NCBI GenBank assembly: GCA_947626025.1
Contig: CANQQQ010000008.1
Span: forward strand, 1 to 48,477
Direction of reading: 5' to 3'
Length of the DNA: 48,477 nucleotides
Source: an uncultured Clostridia bacterium
Lineage (GTDB): Bacteria; Bacillota; Clostridia; TANB77; CAG-508
Every line of letters starts with the position of its first letter. Within the stretch, counting starts at the first letter, position 1. This document shows, piece by piece, positions 1 to 9,491 of this stretch. Below the pieces are notes generated by a model. That model was not told where the DNA came from and searched no databases. It worked only from the letters and a program-made list of their open reading frames with translations. Position numbers and translations under genes: made by a program.

Positions 1-109
1 AACGCTATCGCTTTTTCTATGCTCACGTGCATAGCACGTGGTTTTCTTTGAGCGACGTTTAAGCGTCGCTCATTAATTAAAAGCTAACAGCTCTTAATAG
101 CGTTAGCTG
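1..109. repeat. Cluster of short inverted repeats (hairpin-rich intergenic segment, truncated by window start)
   Basis: CACGTGC-ata-GCACGTG (24-40), overlapping alternative CTATGC-tcacgt-GCATAG (17-34), TGAGCGACG-tttaag-CGTCGCTCA (49-72), AGCTAAC..GTTAGCT (82-108), and outer AACGCTAT (1-8) / ATAGCGTT (97-104). Confidence 0.6.
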
Positions 110-156
110 CTGTAGACATTTTTTAATAAGAATTTAGTAAAAATTTCCTTTTTAAT

Positions 157-189
157 AAAAAAAGACAAGGATGCAATACTTCCTTGTCT
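157..189 (-). terminator. Rho-independent terminator downstream of hlyD-like gene
   Basis: agacaagga-N9-tccttgtct stem followed on the minus strand by TTTTTTT. Confidence 0.8.
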
Positions 190-295
190 TCCATTATATT
201 TGTATTACGTGTTAAATATTAATAATTGTATTTTTTTATTTTATAGTAGATTTACATCATTAAAATAATTACAATGTAATTTTATGTACATATAA

Positions 296-1543
296 CTATG
301 GTTTCAATACAATCTCATCATAAAGACTTATACTCTTCATTGAAGTTATTTCGTTTGTTGAATATCCCATTTCTCGCAACTCTTGAGTTGTATAATTTTC
401 TATTATAGCATAATCTTCATTTTGCCTTTTAATCTTTATTAATATCTTATCTGTATATCCTGTTCTACTTCTAATTACATAGTCTTTATTCTCTTCATGA
501 ATTATTGATGAATTAGGTACCTTTAATCCAGTAGCATCCCACCAAATAACGTCTATTGATATCTTTCTATAACTAATTAAATACTCTACATCTTGAGTAA
601 TTCTAAAAAATACAATAGCTTCACCATCTGTAAACTCTGAAATTTTTACAATTTCAGCAGGTATCTCATTATTATTTGATAATCTCAGTTTTACGGTGTC
701 TCCTTCTTTAGCACTCATTGCATTATCAGACGATAATACTGTTGCAATATAGCAATAAAAATTGTTTACAACTTTTCCTTGCTCTGAACTTGAAGAAATT
801 AATTGTCCTGTTTTTGTTTTCACTGAATTTAACGTATCTTTAGTTATTGAATCTATATTATCTACTGTTAATTTTTCTTCATATCCATCTACCTTATAAG
901 ATACTATTCCACTCATCGGTGCAGAAATATACTTTTGACCAGAATTTAATTGTTGCTCATATTCACTCCTTTGATTTATTAGCTTATTTATGTATGAACC
1001 AGAAGGACTAAGTTCTCCTGCAATCTTGGCTTTTTTTATCATATATGAACTAATCTCTGATTTATATTCAGCAATTTCCTCTAATTCATTAGTATTTTGA
1101 AGTAATTCCAGTTTTTCTTCTATTTGTTTTTCCAATAGCTGAATGTCTGTTGAATATATGCTTATATTCTGTCCATCAATTGCTTTTTGTATCTCTTTGT
1201 CTAGTTCTGATATTTGTGCCTCAAGTTTTTCTTCATTTGGACTACAATATCTAAATATAGATGCTCCTTTAGCAACTTTTGCTCCTTCAGGCTTTATAGT
1301 AACAATACCATTTTGATATTCATCACTAGATACTAGTTGTTCATCTCTAATTACATATCCTATATTGGTCTCTTCATCGTATATCTTACCATTTTCAATG
1401 ACAAAAACGTCTGATGGTTGTATTAATAAATTAATCGTACTATAAAGAATGCATATAGCCAATATAATTATAATTAGTAATAATAATGCTTGTCCTACTT
1501 TCTTCTTATTAAGTTTTCTTCCTCTCTCTGTTTTTTTTCTCAA
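296..1543 (-). CDS. HlyD-family/membrane fusion-type periplasmic adaptor-like protein
   Basis: N-terminal TM, coiled coil between two lipoyl-like halves ('YISAPMSGIVSYKVDGYEE'). Confidence 0.7.
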   Translation of the reverse strand: MRKKTERGRKLNKKKVGQALLLLIIIILAICILYSTINLLIQPSDVFVIENGKIYDEETNIGYVIRDEQLVSSDEYQNGIVTIKPEGAKVAKGASIFRYCSPNEEKLEAQISELDKEIQKAIDGQNISIYSTDIQLLEKQIEEKLELLQNTNELEEIAEYKSEISSYMIKKAKIAGELSPSGSYINKLINQRSEYEQQLNSGQKYISAPMSGIVSYKVDGYEEKLTVDNIDSITKDTLNSVKTKTGQLISSSSEQGKVVNNFYCYIATVLSSDNAMSAKEGDTVKLRLSNNNEIPAEIVKISEFTDGEAIVFFRITQDVEYLISYRKISIDVIWWDATGLKVPNSSIIHEENKDYVIRSRTGYTDKILIKIKRQNEDYAIIENYTTQELREMGYSTNEITSMKSISLYDEIVLKP

Positions 1544-2475
1544 CTTATTTCCTCCAAAATAATTTGTATATTTTTCTCCATAGGCTCAAGTCCATTAATC
1601 CATATTGTTTGTTTATCTTTTCTAAACCAAGTTAATTGCCTTTTCGCATATCTTCTAGTTTCCATTTTAATTTTTTCAATCATATCTTCTTTAGATATTT
1701 TACCATCAAGATATTCTTTTGTTTCCTTGTATCCTAATCCTTGTATGGCAGTTGGCAATTCTTTATATGTTGATACTAAATTTTTGACTTCTTGAATTAG
1801 TCCATTTTTTATCATTATGTCTACTCTTTTGTTAATTCTTTCATATAACTTTTGTCTATCCATACCTATAGCAAACACCTTGTAATCATACTTAACTTCT
1901 TTACTTCTTGATTCAATTTCTTGCTCCGTCTTTGTTTTTCCAGTTTCATGATATATCTCTAATACTCGCAAAATTCTTTTTTTATCATTAGGTGAGATTT
2001 TTTCCATTGCAATAGGATCTATTTTACAAGCCTTATTATATAGATTTTCTAATCCTTCCTCTTCTACTATTTTTTCTAACTCTGACCTATATTTTTCATC
2101 TAACTTATTTTCATTATACTCAATACCATATATTAATGAATCAATATATAAGCCTGTACCGCCAACAACAATAGGAACTTTTCTTTTTGATATAATCTCA
2201 TCAATACATTTTTCTGCCTCTTTTTTATAATCTGCTACACTATATCTAATATTAGGTTCTACAAAATCTAGCATATAATGTTGTATTCCGCTCATTTCTT
2301 CCTTCGTTGGTTTTGCACTGCCAATATTCATATATTTATATATTTGCATTGAATCAGCTGAGATAATTTCACCATTTACCTTTTTAGCTAGTTCAATAGA
2401 TAATGCCGTTTTACCAGATGCAGTTGGTCCACATATTACAATAACAATTGGTTTCTGTTTATTCATTTCAACCAT
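1540..2475 (-). CDS. miaA: tRNA dimethylallyltransferase
   Basis: GPTASGKTALSIELAKK, ISADSMQIYKYMNIGSAKP, RQLTWFRKD motifs. Confidence 0.97.
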   Translation of the reverse strand: MVEMNKQKPIVIVICGPTASGKTALSIELAKKVNGEIISADSMQIYKYMNIGSAKPTKEEMSGIQHYMLDFVEPNIRYSVADYKKEAEKCIDEIISKRKVPIVVGGTGLYIDSLIYGIEYNENKLDEKYRSELEKIVEEEGLENLYNKACKIDPIAMEKISPNDKKRILRVLEIYHETGKTKTEQEIESRSKEVKYDYKVFAIGMDRQKLYERINKRVDIMIKNGLIQEVKNLVSTYKELPTAIQGLGYKETKEYLDGKISKEDMIEKIKMETRRYAKRQLTWFRKDKQTIWINGLEPMEKNIQIILEEIS

Positions 2476-2496
2476 TCCTTAGATTATTTTTAAAAT

Positions 2497-4728
2497 TTAT
2501 TTTCTTCTTGAGAATTTCTTCTCTATATCCGCTTTATCCATTTTGATTGCAGTTGGTCTTCCATGAGGACAAGTAAATGGATTTGGTAAACTTAATAATT
2601 GTTGTAGTAAACTATCAACCTCTTCATCTGTTAAAGCCATATGAGCCTTTACTGCTGCTTTACAAGCAATAGTTGCTAAAAATTTTTCTTCTATCTCTTG
2701 TTTTGCAGTTCTTGCAACAGTATTTATTTCATCTAGAGTTTCTAAAAATAATTCTTTTGTGTCTAAGTCTAAGCACATTGTAGGTGCTCCTGTTAATTTA
2801 ATTGTATTCTCTCCAAATTCTTCTAGTTGAAAACCTGCTTTTTCAAATTTATCCATATTATCCTTTGCTATATCCATTTCTTTATGAGATAATGTGATTA
2901 TATCTGGTAAAAGTAATAATTGTGAATCCTTATGTTCATTAGAATAATAATTTTTGCTGACTTTTTCATACATAATTCTTTCATGCGCAGCATGTTGGTC
3001 TATTATATATAACTCATTTTCGATTTCAATAATGATATATGTTCGAAACGCTATTCCAATTAACTTATAATTTATTCTCTGATTAGTTACAGCATTATAG
3101 TTATCTGTGTCTTCATATAGTGAAATGTTTGCATTCTGCGTGATTATATCTTTAGCATTTTCTATATCTTGATTTTCTTCTTGTGGTTCTTCTTCACTTT
3201 TTGTATTCGCTCCAAAAACTTTATTATACATATCTTCAAACTTAATATTATTCTCGACATTACCCTCAACACTATTTTCTACATTATTAGTTGCATTGTT
3301 ATTGGTATCCATATGCATATTAGTTTGGATTGTTTGTGCTATAATATTTCCATAATTATAATCTTGTGATTCGACTTCCTGAATAGGAGGAACTTCTTGC
3401 TTTTCATTTACCATTTCTTCATTATTTTCTTCTTCCTTTTCATCCGAATTTTTAGTATCATCTGTAAAAGTATTTGATGAAATTTCAATCCCTTCAGTTT
3501 TATTATTTTCTTCATTATTGCTAAAGTTTTTGCTCATAAATAGATTTTCTATTATATTATTAGAGTCTTCATTATTATTATTTTTTTCATTATTAAAAGT
3601 AGTAAATTGTGTTGATGAGTTATCTTTCGTTCCTATTTTTCTAAATAAATTTGAAAATGCTTGACTATTATAGTTAGAATATATATTATTAATTCCTGAG
3701 TCATGTATTTCTTCATCTTCTTCAACATTTTCGATTAATTCAGCTTTTAACAGAGTCTCCTTAATTGCATTATATACTGCTTTAAAAATTTTATTTTCAT
3801 CTTGAAATCTAACTTCCAATTTTGCAGGATGCACATTTACGTCAACAGTATCAGGTGCAATATCAATATTTAAAATAATAAATCCATATTTTCCTATTGG
3901 TAATAATCCTTTAAATGCTTTTTCAGTTGCGCTTGATAAAACTTTGTCTTTTACATATCTTCCATTTACAAAGAAAAGTTGATATGCTCTATTTGAACGT
4001 GCTATTTCAGGTTTACCAACTACTCCAGTAATTTCTACTCCTTCATAACTATAATTAATAGGTAATACTGCTTTTACAATATCTTTTCCATATATATTAA
4101 AAATAACATTATTTATATTTCCATCACCATTTGTTTGGATAACAGTTTTACCCGTATTAATTAATTTAAATGCTACATTAGTGTTTATAAGTGCTAATCT
4201 AGTAATAACATCCTCTATATACCCAGATTCTGTATAATCTTTTTTCAAGAATTTATATCTAACAGGTGTATTAAAGAAAAGATTTTTAACTGTAATTGTA
4301 GTTCCTTGAGTGCATCCAATATCTTCATTCTCTAATATATTTCCTGCCTCTACTACAATTCTATGTCCAACTTCATCATTGGCTGTTTTTGAACATAATT
4401 CTACATTTGCTATTGCTGCAATACTGGCTAAAGCTTCTCCTCTAAATCCCATTGATTTAACTACATTTAAATCATCTGCACTTCTTATTTTACTTGTTGC
4501 ATGTCTTTCAAATGCAATCTCTAAATCATCTTTTTCTATTCCTTTACCATTGTCTGTAACTCTTATATATGATATTCCACCATTCTTAATTTCAACTGTA
4601 ATACTTGTGGCTCCAGCATCTATAGAATTTTCAACCATTTCTTTTATTACAGAAGCTGGTCTTTCAATAACTTCACCTGCAGCAATTTTATTAATTGTTA
4701 ATTCATCTAACAAAACGATATTTCCCAT
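2497..4728 (-). CDS. mutL: DNA mismatch repair protein MutL
   Basis: GHKL ATPase N-terminus (IAAGEVIERPASVIKEMVENSIDAGA), DQHAAHERIMYE, C-terminal ACKAAVKAH and CPHGRPT. Confidence 0.97.
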   Translation of the reverse strand: MGNIVLLDELTINKIAAGEVIERPASVIKEMVENSIDAGATSITVEIKNGGISYIRVTDNGKGIEKDDLEIAFERHATSKIRSADDLNVVKSMGFRGEALASIAAIANVELCSKTANDEVGHRIVVEAGNILENEDIGCTQGTTITVKNLFFNTPVRYKFLKKDYTESGYIEDVITRLALINTNVAFKLINTGKTVIQTNGDGNINNVIFNIYGKDIVKAVLPINYSYEGVEITGVVGKPEIARSNRAYQLFFVNGRYVKDKVLSSATEKAFKGLLPIGKYGFIILNIDIAPDTVDVNVHPAKLEVRFQDENKIFKAVYNAIKETLLKAELIENVEEDEEIHDSGINNIYSNYNSQAFSNLFRKIGTKDNSSTQFTTFNNEKNNNNEDSNNIIENLFMSKNFSNNEENNKTEGIEISSNTFTDDTKNSDEKEEENNEEMVNEKQEVPPIQEVESQDYNYGNIIAQTIQTNMHMDTNNNATNNVENSVEGNVENNIKFEDMYNKVFGANTKSEEEPQEENQDIENAKDIITQNANISLYEDTDNYNAVTNQRINYKLIGIAFRTYIIIEIENELYIIDQHAAHERIMYEKVSKNYYSNEHKDSQLLLLPDIITLSHKEMDIAKDNMDKFEKAGFQLEEFGENTIKLTGAPTMCLDLDTKELFLETLDEINTVARTAKQEIEEKFLATIACKAAVKAHMALTDEEVDSLLQQLLSLPNPFTCPHGRPTAIKMDKADIEKKFSRRK

Positions 4729-4826
4729 TTATAGTTTTCCTCCCAAATTTTTGCATATATTATTGTTAATTATATCATTAAAAGGAATAATTTGTATATA
4801 TTTTTCAAAAAAATATAACAAAAAAA

Positions 4827-4842
4827 CAGACAAAATTGTCTG
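4827..4842 (-). terminator. Rho-independent terminator after rseP-like gene
   Basis: CAGACA-aaat-TGTCTG with T-tract on minus strand. Confidence 0.7.
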
Positions 4843-4852
4843 CCCTCTTATT

Positions 4853-5599
4853 CTATGTTATATTTCCTATATCGTTCATCATAACAAATATTGACAATAT
4901 TATTATACATACAAAACCTGTCATCTGAATAGCTACTTCTGTTTCCTCTTTCATTGGCTTTCTTCTAATTGCTTCGATTATATAAATTAGAATTTTTCCA
5001 CCATCTAATGGAGGTACTGGCAACAAATTTGTTACTCCTAATGATAATGAAATTGCAGCAATTAGATATATATAGTTTATTAGTTCAGTAGTATTTACAA
5101 TTATTGATGATATTCCAATAGGTCCTACTAATTCATTTATAGTTATATTTCCAGAGAATAAAATCTTTAAGCTTTCAACTATGGAATAAGCAAATGCCCC
5201 TACTACTTGTAATGCCTTATTTAAAGGATATTTATAATAAAATATCACTAATAGGAAGACTATTAATATTGCGAATAATATGTTGACTAACCCACCTGCA
5301 GCTACTATCAATATCTTTTTCCATGTTTTTGCTTTATTAAAAGCTCCCTCTTCTTCTGATGGTTGTTCTTCTCCCTCCATTCTTACGAAACCTCCAAGAG
5401 GAATCATTCTCAATGCATATATTGTTTCTCCGATTTTTTTAGAAAATATAGTTTTTCCAAATCCAAGTGCGAATTCATTTACTTTTACTTTGCAAAGTTT
5501 TGCAACTATAAAATGACCGCCCTCATGAATAAATACTAGTATTCCTAATAAAAATATTATTTTAATTGCATTTACAATAACCGTAAGCAATATTTTCAC
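4853..5599 (-). CDS. RseP-type site-2 (RIP) metalloprotease apparently lacking a PDZ domain
   Basis: HEGGH zinc motif, GGFVRMEGE, LLPVPPLDGGKI; only 248 aa with no PDZ segment. Start is GTG at 5599 or possibly the TTG at about 5590 (AGAGGTG RBS). Confidence 0.85.
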   Translation of the reverse strand: MKILLTVIVNAIKIIFLLGILVFIHEGGHFIVAKLCKVKVNEFALGFGKTIFSKKIGETIYALRMIPLGGFVRMEGEEQPSEEEGAFNKAKTWKKILIVAAGGLVNILFAILIVFLLVIFYYKYPLNKALQVVGAFAYSIVESLKILFSGNITINELVGPIGISSIIVNTTELINYIYLIAAISLSLGVTNLLPVPPLDGGKILIYIIEAIRRKPMKEETEVAIQMTGFVCIIILSIFVMMNDIGNIT

Positions 5600-5606
5600 C
5601 TCTTTT

Positions 5607-5691
5607 TATAGAATTACCATATACAATAAATATGCAAAATTTATTTCATAAATTTTCCTATAGAATTACCATATACAATAAATATGCAAAA
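5607..5691. repeat. 33-bp direct repeat pair (5607-5639 and 5659-5691; 52-bp period)
   Basis: tatagaattaccatatacaataaatatgcaaaa occurs twice. Confidence 0.95.
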
Positions 5692-6468
5692 GGAGCTATA
5701 AATATAACACTGTCAATCCTATCTAACATGCCACCGGTGACCTGGAATTAAGTCTCCAAAGTCTTTAATTCCTGCATATCTTTTTATGCTAGATGCTGAA
5801 AAATCTCCAATTTGACCAATTATACTAAATATAACTGTAAGTCCTCCAAAAGCTAAATAAGATATTGAAATATCAAATATTTTATTACATATATATGTAT
5901 AAATAATTGCAATTATTAATGCTCCAATAGTACCTCCTATACATCCCTCTATAGTCTTATTAGGACTTACTTTACTAAATTTATGTTTTCCCATTTTTAA
6001 TACTTTACCAATAATATATGCAAAACTATCTGTCCCCCATGCTGCAATGACTATATACCATAAATATATCTTACTTGATACATCTCCACTTATAAGAGGG
6101 ATACACATTATAAATAAAGTTATATAGCATATTCCGAATAAAGTATATGAAATATCCTTTATGTTATATCTCATGTTTGTAAATATACTCTGTACAAATA
6201 ATAAAACTACTATAGCTGGAATAAATAATCCAATATATGTTATATCAAATTCTGGTATAAGATGTATAAAAGCTATTGAAACAGCACTTAAATAACCAAT
6301 CCATTTTACTGGATTAGCTTTTTCTTTTATCGCATTAAAATATTCATACATACTAATTATTGCCACTATTGCAAAAAATATATCTATAAAATACTTATTT
6401 CCTAAAGCCAATACTAGTACTACTATTGGTAACCCTAATATAGCTGAAAGTAATCTTTGTATATTCAT
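5658..6468 (-). pseudogene. cdsA: Phosphatidate cytidylyltransferase with apparent +1 frameshift near its C-terminus
   Basis: ORF 5719-6468 ends '...IKDFGDLIPGHRWHVR*'. Removing one C in GGTCACCGGTGGC gives '...IPGHGGMLDRIDSVIFIAPFAYLLYMVIL*', the expected CdsA signature. Confidence 0.85.
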
Positions 6469-6471
6469 TTA

Positions 6472-7197
6472 TCAATTTCCTCCAAATCTTCTGTTTCTTC
6501 TTTGATATTCCAATATTGCTCTATCTAGTGCTTCTTCATCAAAATCAGGCCAGTATATATCAGTAAAATACAATTCTGAATATGCAGATTGCCATGTTAA
6601 AAATCCACTTAATCTAATCTCATTACTTGTTCTAATAATTAAATCTGGATCTGGAATATTAGCAGTATATAAATGTCTAGTAATAATTTGTTCATCTATA
6701 TCTTTTATACTAATTTTTCTGTCTAATACTTCCTGTGCTATTTCTCTCATTGCTTTAGTTAACTCGGCTCTTCCACCATAATTAATAGCTATATTTAGCA
6801 TCACCCCTGTATTGTCTTTTGTTCTATCCATACATTGTCTCATAGTCCTTTGCAAATCTTCTTTAAATGCTGAAATATCACCTATTATATTTACTTTTAT
6901 ATTCTCAGAGTCTGCTCTTTTAGAGTAATCATCAAGATAGGACTTTAATAGAAGCATCAAGGCATTTACTTCGTCTTCAGCTCGTTTCCAATTCTCAGTT
7001 GAAAAAGCATATACAGTAATATATTGTAATCCTATTTTATTTGCATATCTTACTACTTTTTCTAATGTCTTAGCACCTTCTCTATGCCCAGTAGATATAT
7101 TCTTTGAATGAGACTTAGCCCATCTTCTATTGCCGTCCATTATAATTCCTATGTGTTTTGGCATTTTTTCTTTATCAAATTCCATACTGGATATCAT
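6472..7197 (-). CDS. uppS: Undecaprenyl diphosphate synthase
   Basis: HIGIIMDGNRRWAK, GHREGAKTLE, TVYAFSTENW, DPDLIIRTSNEIRLSGFLTWQSAYSELYF. Confidence 0.97.
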   Translation of the reverse strand: MISSMEFDKEKMPKHIGIIMDGNRRWAKSHSKNISTGHREGAKTLEKVVRYANKIGLQYITVYAFSTENWKRAEDEVNALMLLLKSYLDDYSKRADSENIKVNIIGDISAFKEDLQRTMRQCMDRTKDNTGVMLNIAINYGGRAELTKAMREIAQEVLDRKISIKDIDEQIITRHLYTANIPDPDLIIRTSNEIRLSGFLTWQSAYSELYFTDIYWPDFDEEALDRAILEYQRRNRRFGGN

Positions 7198-7204
7198 TCC
7201 TTTA

Positions 7205-8095
7205 TTATTTATTTCTCTCTTTAATATATATTGCTAGTTCTCTTAGAAATTCTGCTTTTTCTTTATAATCATTCAATGCTTCCACTGCTTCGTTTGTAAT
7301 ATTCTCTAGTAGTTCTCTTGATTTATCAACTCCAAATTTTGTTACATAAGTAGCTTTGTTCATTTCTTCATCTCTGCCTACTGGTTTTCCCATAATTTTA
7401 GCATCACCTGTTGCAGATAATATATCATCTTTTACTTGAAATGCTAAACCAATTTTTTCTCCATAAATTGTTAGTTTATTTATCTCTTCTTCACTTGCAC
7501 CTGCTAAAATGGCACCTGCACGTACGCAGTATATAAAAAACGCCCCTGTTTTATTGTTGTGAATATTATCTAATTCGTCTTTTGAAATTTGTGTTCCTTG
7601 ACATTCTGTATCTAAATACTCTCCTATAATCATCTTATTTATTGCATCAGCAAACTCATTTAATACTTGCATCTTTCTTTTTGCTTCTTCACAATTATTT
7701 GCTTGTGCTACTTCATTTGCTATTATCATATATGCATGATTAAGTAAAGAATCACCTGCCAAAATAGCAGTTGCTTCATTATACTTTTTATGATTTGTTA
7801 ATCGACCTCTTCTATAATCATCATTATCTATTCCTGGCAAATCATCATGAATAAGTGAAAAGGTATGTACCATTTCCATTGCAACAGCAAATGGTAAACA
7901 CTCTTCATAATCTTCTCTAAAAATTTTGTATGATTGTAATATTAAAATTGGTCTTAATCTTTTTGCTGTTGAAATTAAACTATATTCTATGGCTTGATTT
8001 AATACCTTCTCTGGACATTCTTGTTTTGTTAGGTATTTGTCTAATTCAATATTTACTATTTCTTGATATTTTTTTAATTGTTCTTTAAAATCCAT
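7205..8095 (-). CDS. ispA: Farnesyl/geranylgeranyl-type polyprenyl diphosphate synthase
   Basis: HTFSLIHDDLPGIDNDDYRRGRLTNH; GLAFQVKDDIL. Confidence 0.93.
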   Translation of the reverse strand: MDFKEQLKKYQEIVNIELDKYLTKQECPEKVLNQAIEYSLISTAKRLRPILILQSYKIFREDYEECLPFAVAMEMVHTFSLIHDDLPGIDNDDYRRGRLTNHKKYNEATAILAGDSLLNHAYMIIANEVAQANNCEEAKRKMQVLNEFADAINKMIIGEYLDTECQGTQISKDELDNIHNNKTGAFFIYCVRAGAILAGASEEEINKLTIYGEKIGLAFQVKDDILSATGDAKIMGKPVGRDEEMNKATYVTKFGVDKSRELLENITNEAVEALNDYKEKAEFLRELAIYIKERNK

Positions 8096-8115
8096 AACAA
8101 AGCTCCATCCTTCTA

Positions 8116-8664
8116 CTATACTGACATGATTTCTTTTTCCTTTTTAGTAGACATATCATCAATAACTGCAATCTTTTTATCAGTTATTTGTTGTATTTTA
8201 TCTTCAGCCTGTTTTTCTTCATCTTCTGTCATATTTCCATCTTTCTGCTCTTTCTTAGCTAAGTCCATTGCATCTCTTCTTATAGCTCTTACTGCAATTT
8301 TTGCCTCTTCTGATAATTTTTTTATGTCTTTGACAATTTCTTTTCTTCTTTCTTCTGTTAATTCAGGGAAATTGAGTCTTATAACTTTTCCATCATTATT
8401 AGGATTAATTCCTATATCCGCAACTAATATTGCTTTTTCAATTTCTTTTAAAATACTAATATCCCATGGTTGAATTACTATCATTCTTGCTTCTGGAACT
8501 GAAATTCCAGCTACTTGATTAACTGGAGTTGGAACTCCATAATAATCTACTTTTACTTTATTCAATATTGCAGGATTTGCTCTTCCTGCTCTTATCTCTG
8601 ATAAGTTCTCTTCAAAAACACTAATTGTTTTCTCCATTTTTTCTTCAATTTGATTATAATCCAT
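8116..8664 (-). CDS. frr: Ribosome recycling factor
   Basis: ENLSEIRAGRANPAIL, IRLNFPELTEERRKEIVK. Confidence 0.97.
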   Translation of the reverse strand: MDYNQIEEKMEKTISVFEENLSEIRAGRANPAILNKVKVDYYGVPTPVNQVAGISVPEARMIVIQPWDISILKEIEKAILVADIGINPNNDGKVIRLNFPELTEERRKEIVKDIKKLSEEAKIAVRAIRRDAMDLAKKEQKDGNMTEDEEKQAEDKIQQITDKKIAVIDDMSTKKEKEIMSV

Positions 8665-8689
8665 AAATACTATTCACCCTTTCATAACT

Positions 8690-9397
8690 TTAATTTACAT
8701 ATGTGCCTATTTTCTCGCCTTTAACAATTTTAACAATGTTTTCTGGTTTTGCAATTTCAAAAACCATTAAAGGAATATTATTATCCCTACATAAAGATGT
8801 TGCCGTAGAATCCATAACCTTTAAATCCTTATCTAGTATATCAATATAAGATATTTTATCATATTTTACTGCTGATGGATCTAATTTTGGATCTGCTGAA
8901 TAAACCCCATCTATCGTTTTAGCAAGTAATATTATATCTGCATTAATCTCTGCAGCTCTAAGAGCTGCCCCTGTATCTGTTGAGAAGTATGGATGACCTG
9001 TTCCACATGCAAATATAACAACTCTCCCTCTCTGCAAATGTTTTTCAGCCTTTCTTTTAATATAAGGCTCTGCGATTTCTCTCATTTCAATTGCTGTTTG
9101 AACTCTAGTATCAACTCCTCTAGCCTCTAAGCAATCCTGAAGTGCAAGTGCATTCATAGTTGTGGCTAACATTCCCATATAATCTGAAGTTGTTCTTTCC
9201 ATATCGTGTCCATATCTACCACGCCAGAAGTTTCCACCTCCAACAACAATAGCGACTTCAACTCCTAAGTCTACAACTTTTTTAATTTCGTCACATATAC
9301 TACCAATAACATCAGCATATACTCCCGTTTTATTGTCTCCTGCTAATGCCTCTCCACTTAACTTTAAAAGTACACGCTTATAAACTGCTTCGCTCAT
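8690..9397 (-). CDS. pyrH: UMP kinase
   Basis: [38 protein letters not shown]. Confidence 0.97.
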   Translation of the reverse strand: MSEAVYKRVLLKLSGEALAGDNKTGVYADVIGSICDEIKKVVDLGVEVAIVVGGGNFWRGRYGHDMERTTSDYMGMLATTMNALALQDCLEARGVDTRVQTAIEMREIAEPYIKRKAEKHLQRGRVVIFACGTGHPYFSTDTGAALRAAEINADIILLAKTIDGVYSADPKLDPSAVKYDKISYIDILDKDLKVMDSTATSLCRDNNIPLMVFEIAKPENIVKIVKGEKIGTYVN

Positions 9398-9491
9398 ATT
9401 TTTCTTCCTTTCCTATAATATGTTTATTATTCTATCATATATTAAATAAAATTTGTTAAATTTGTTAAAATTTATTTTAATATTTTAAATT

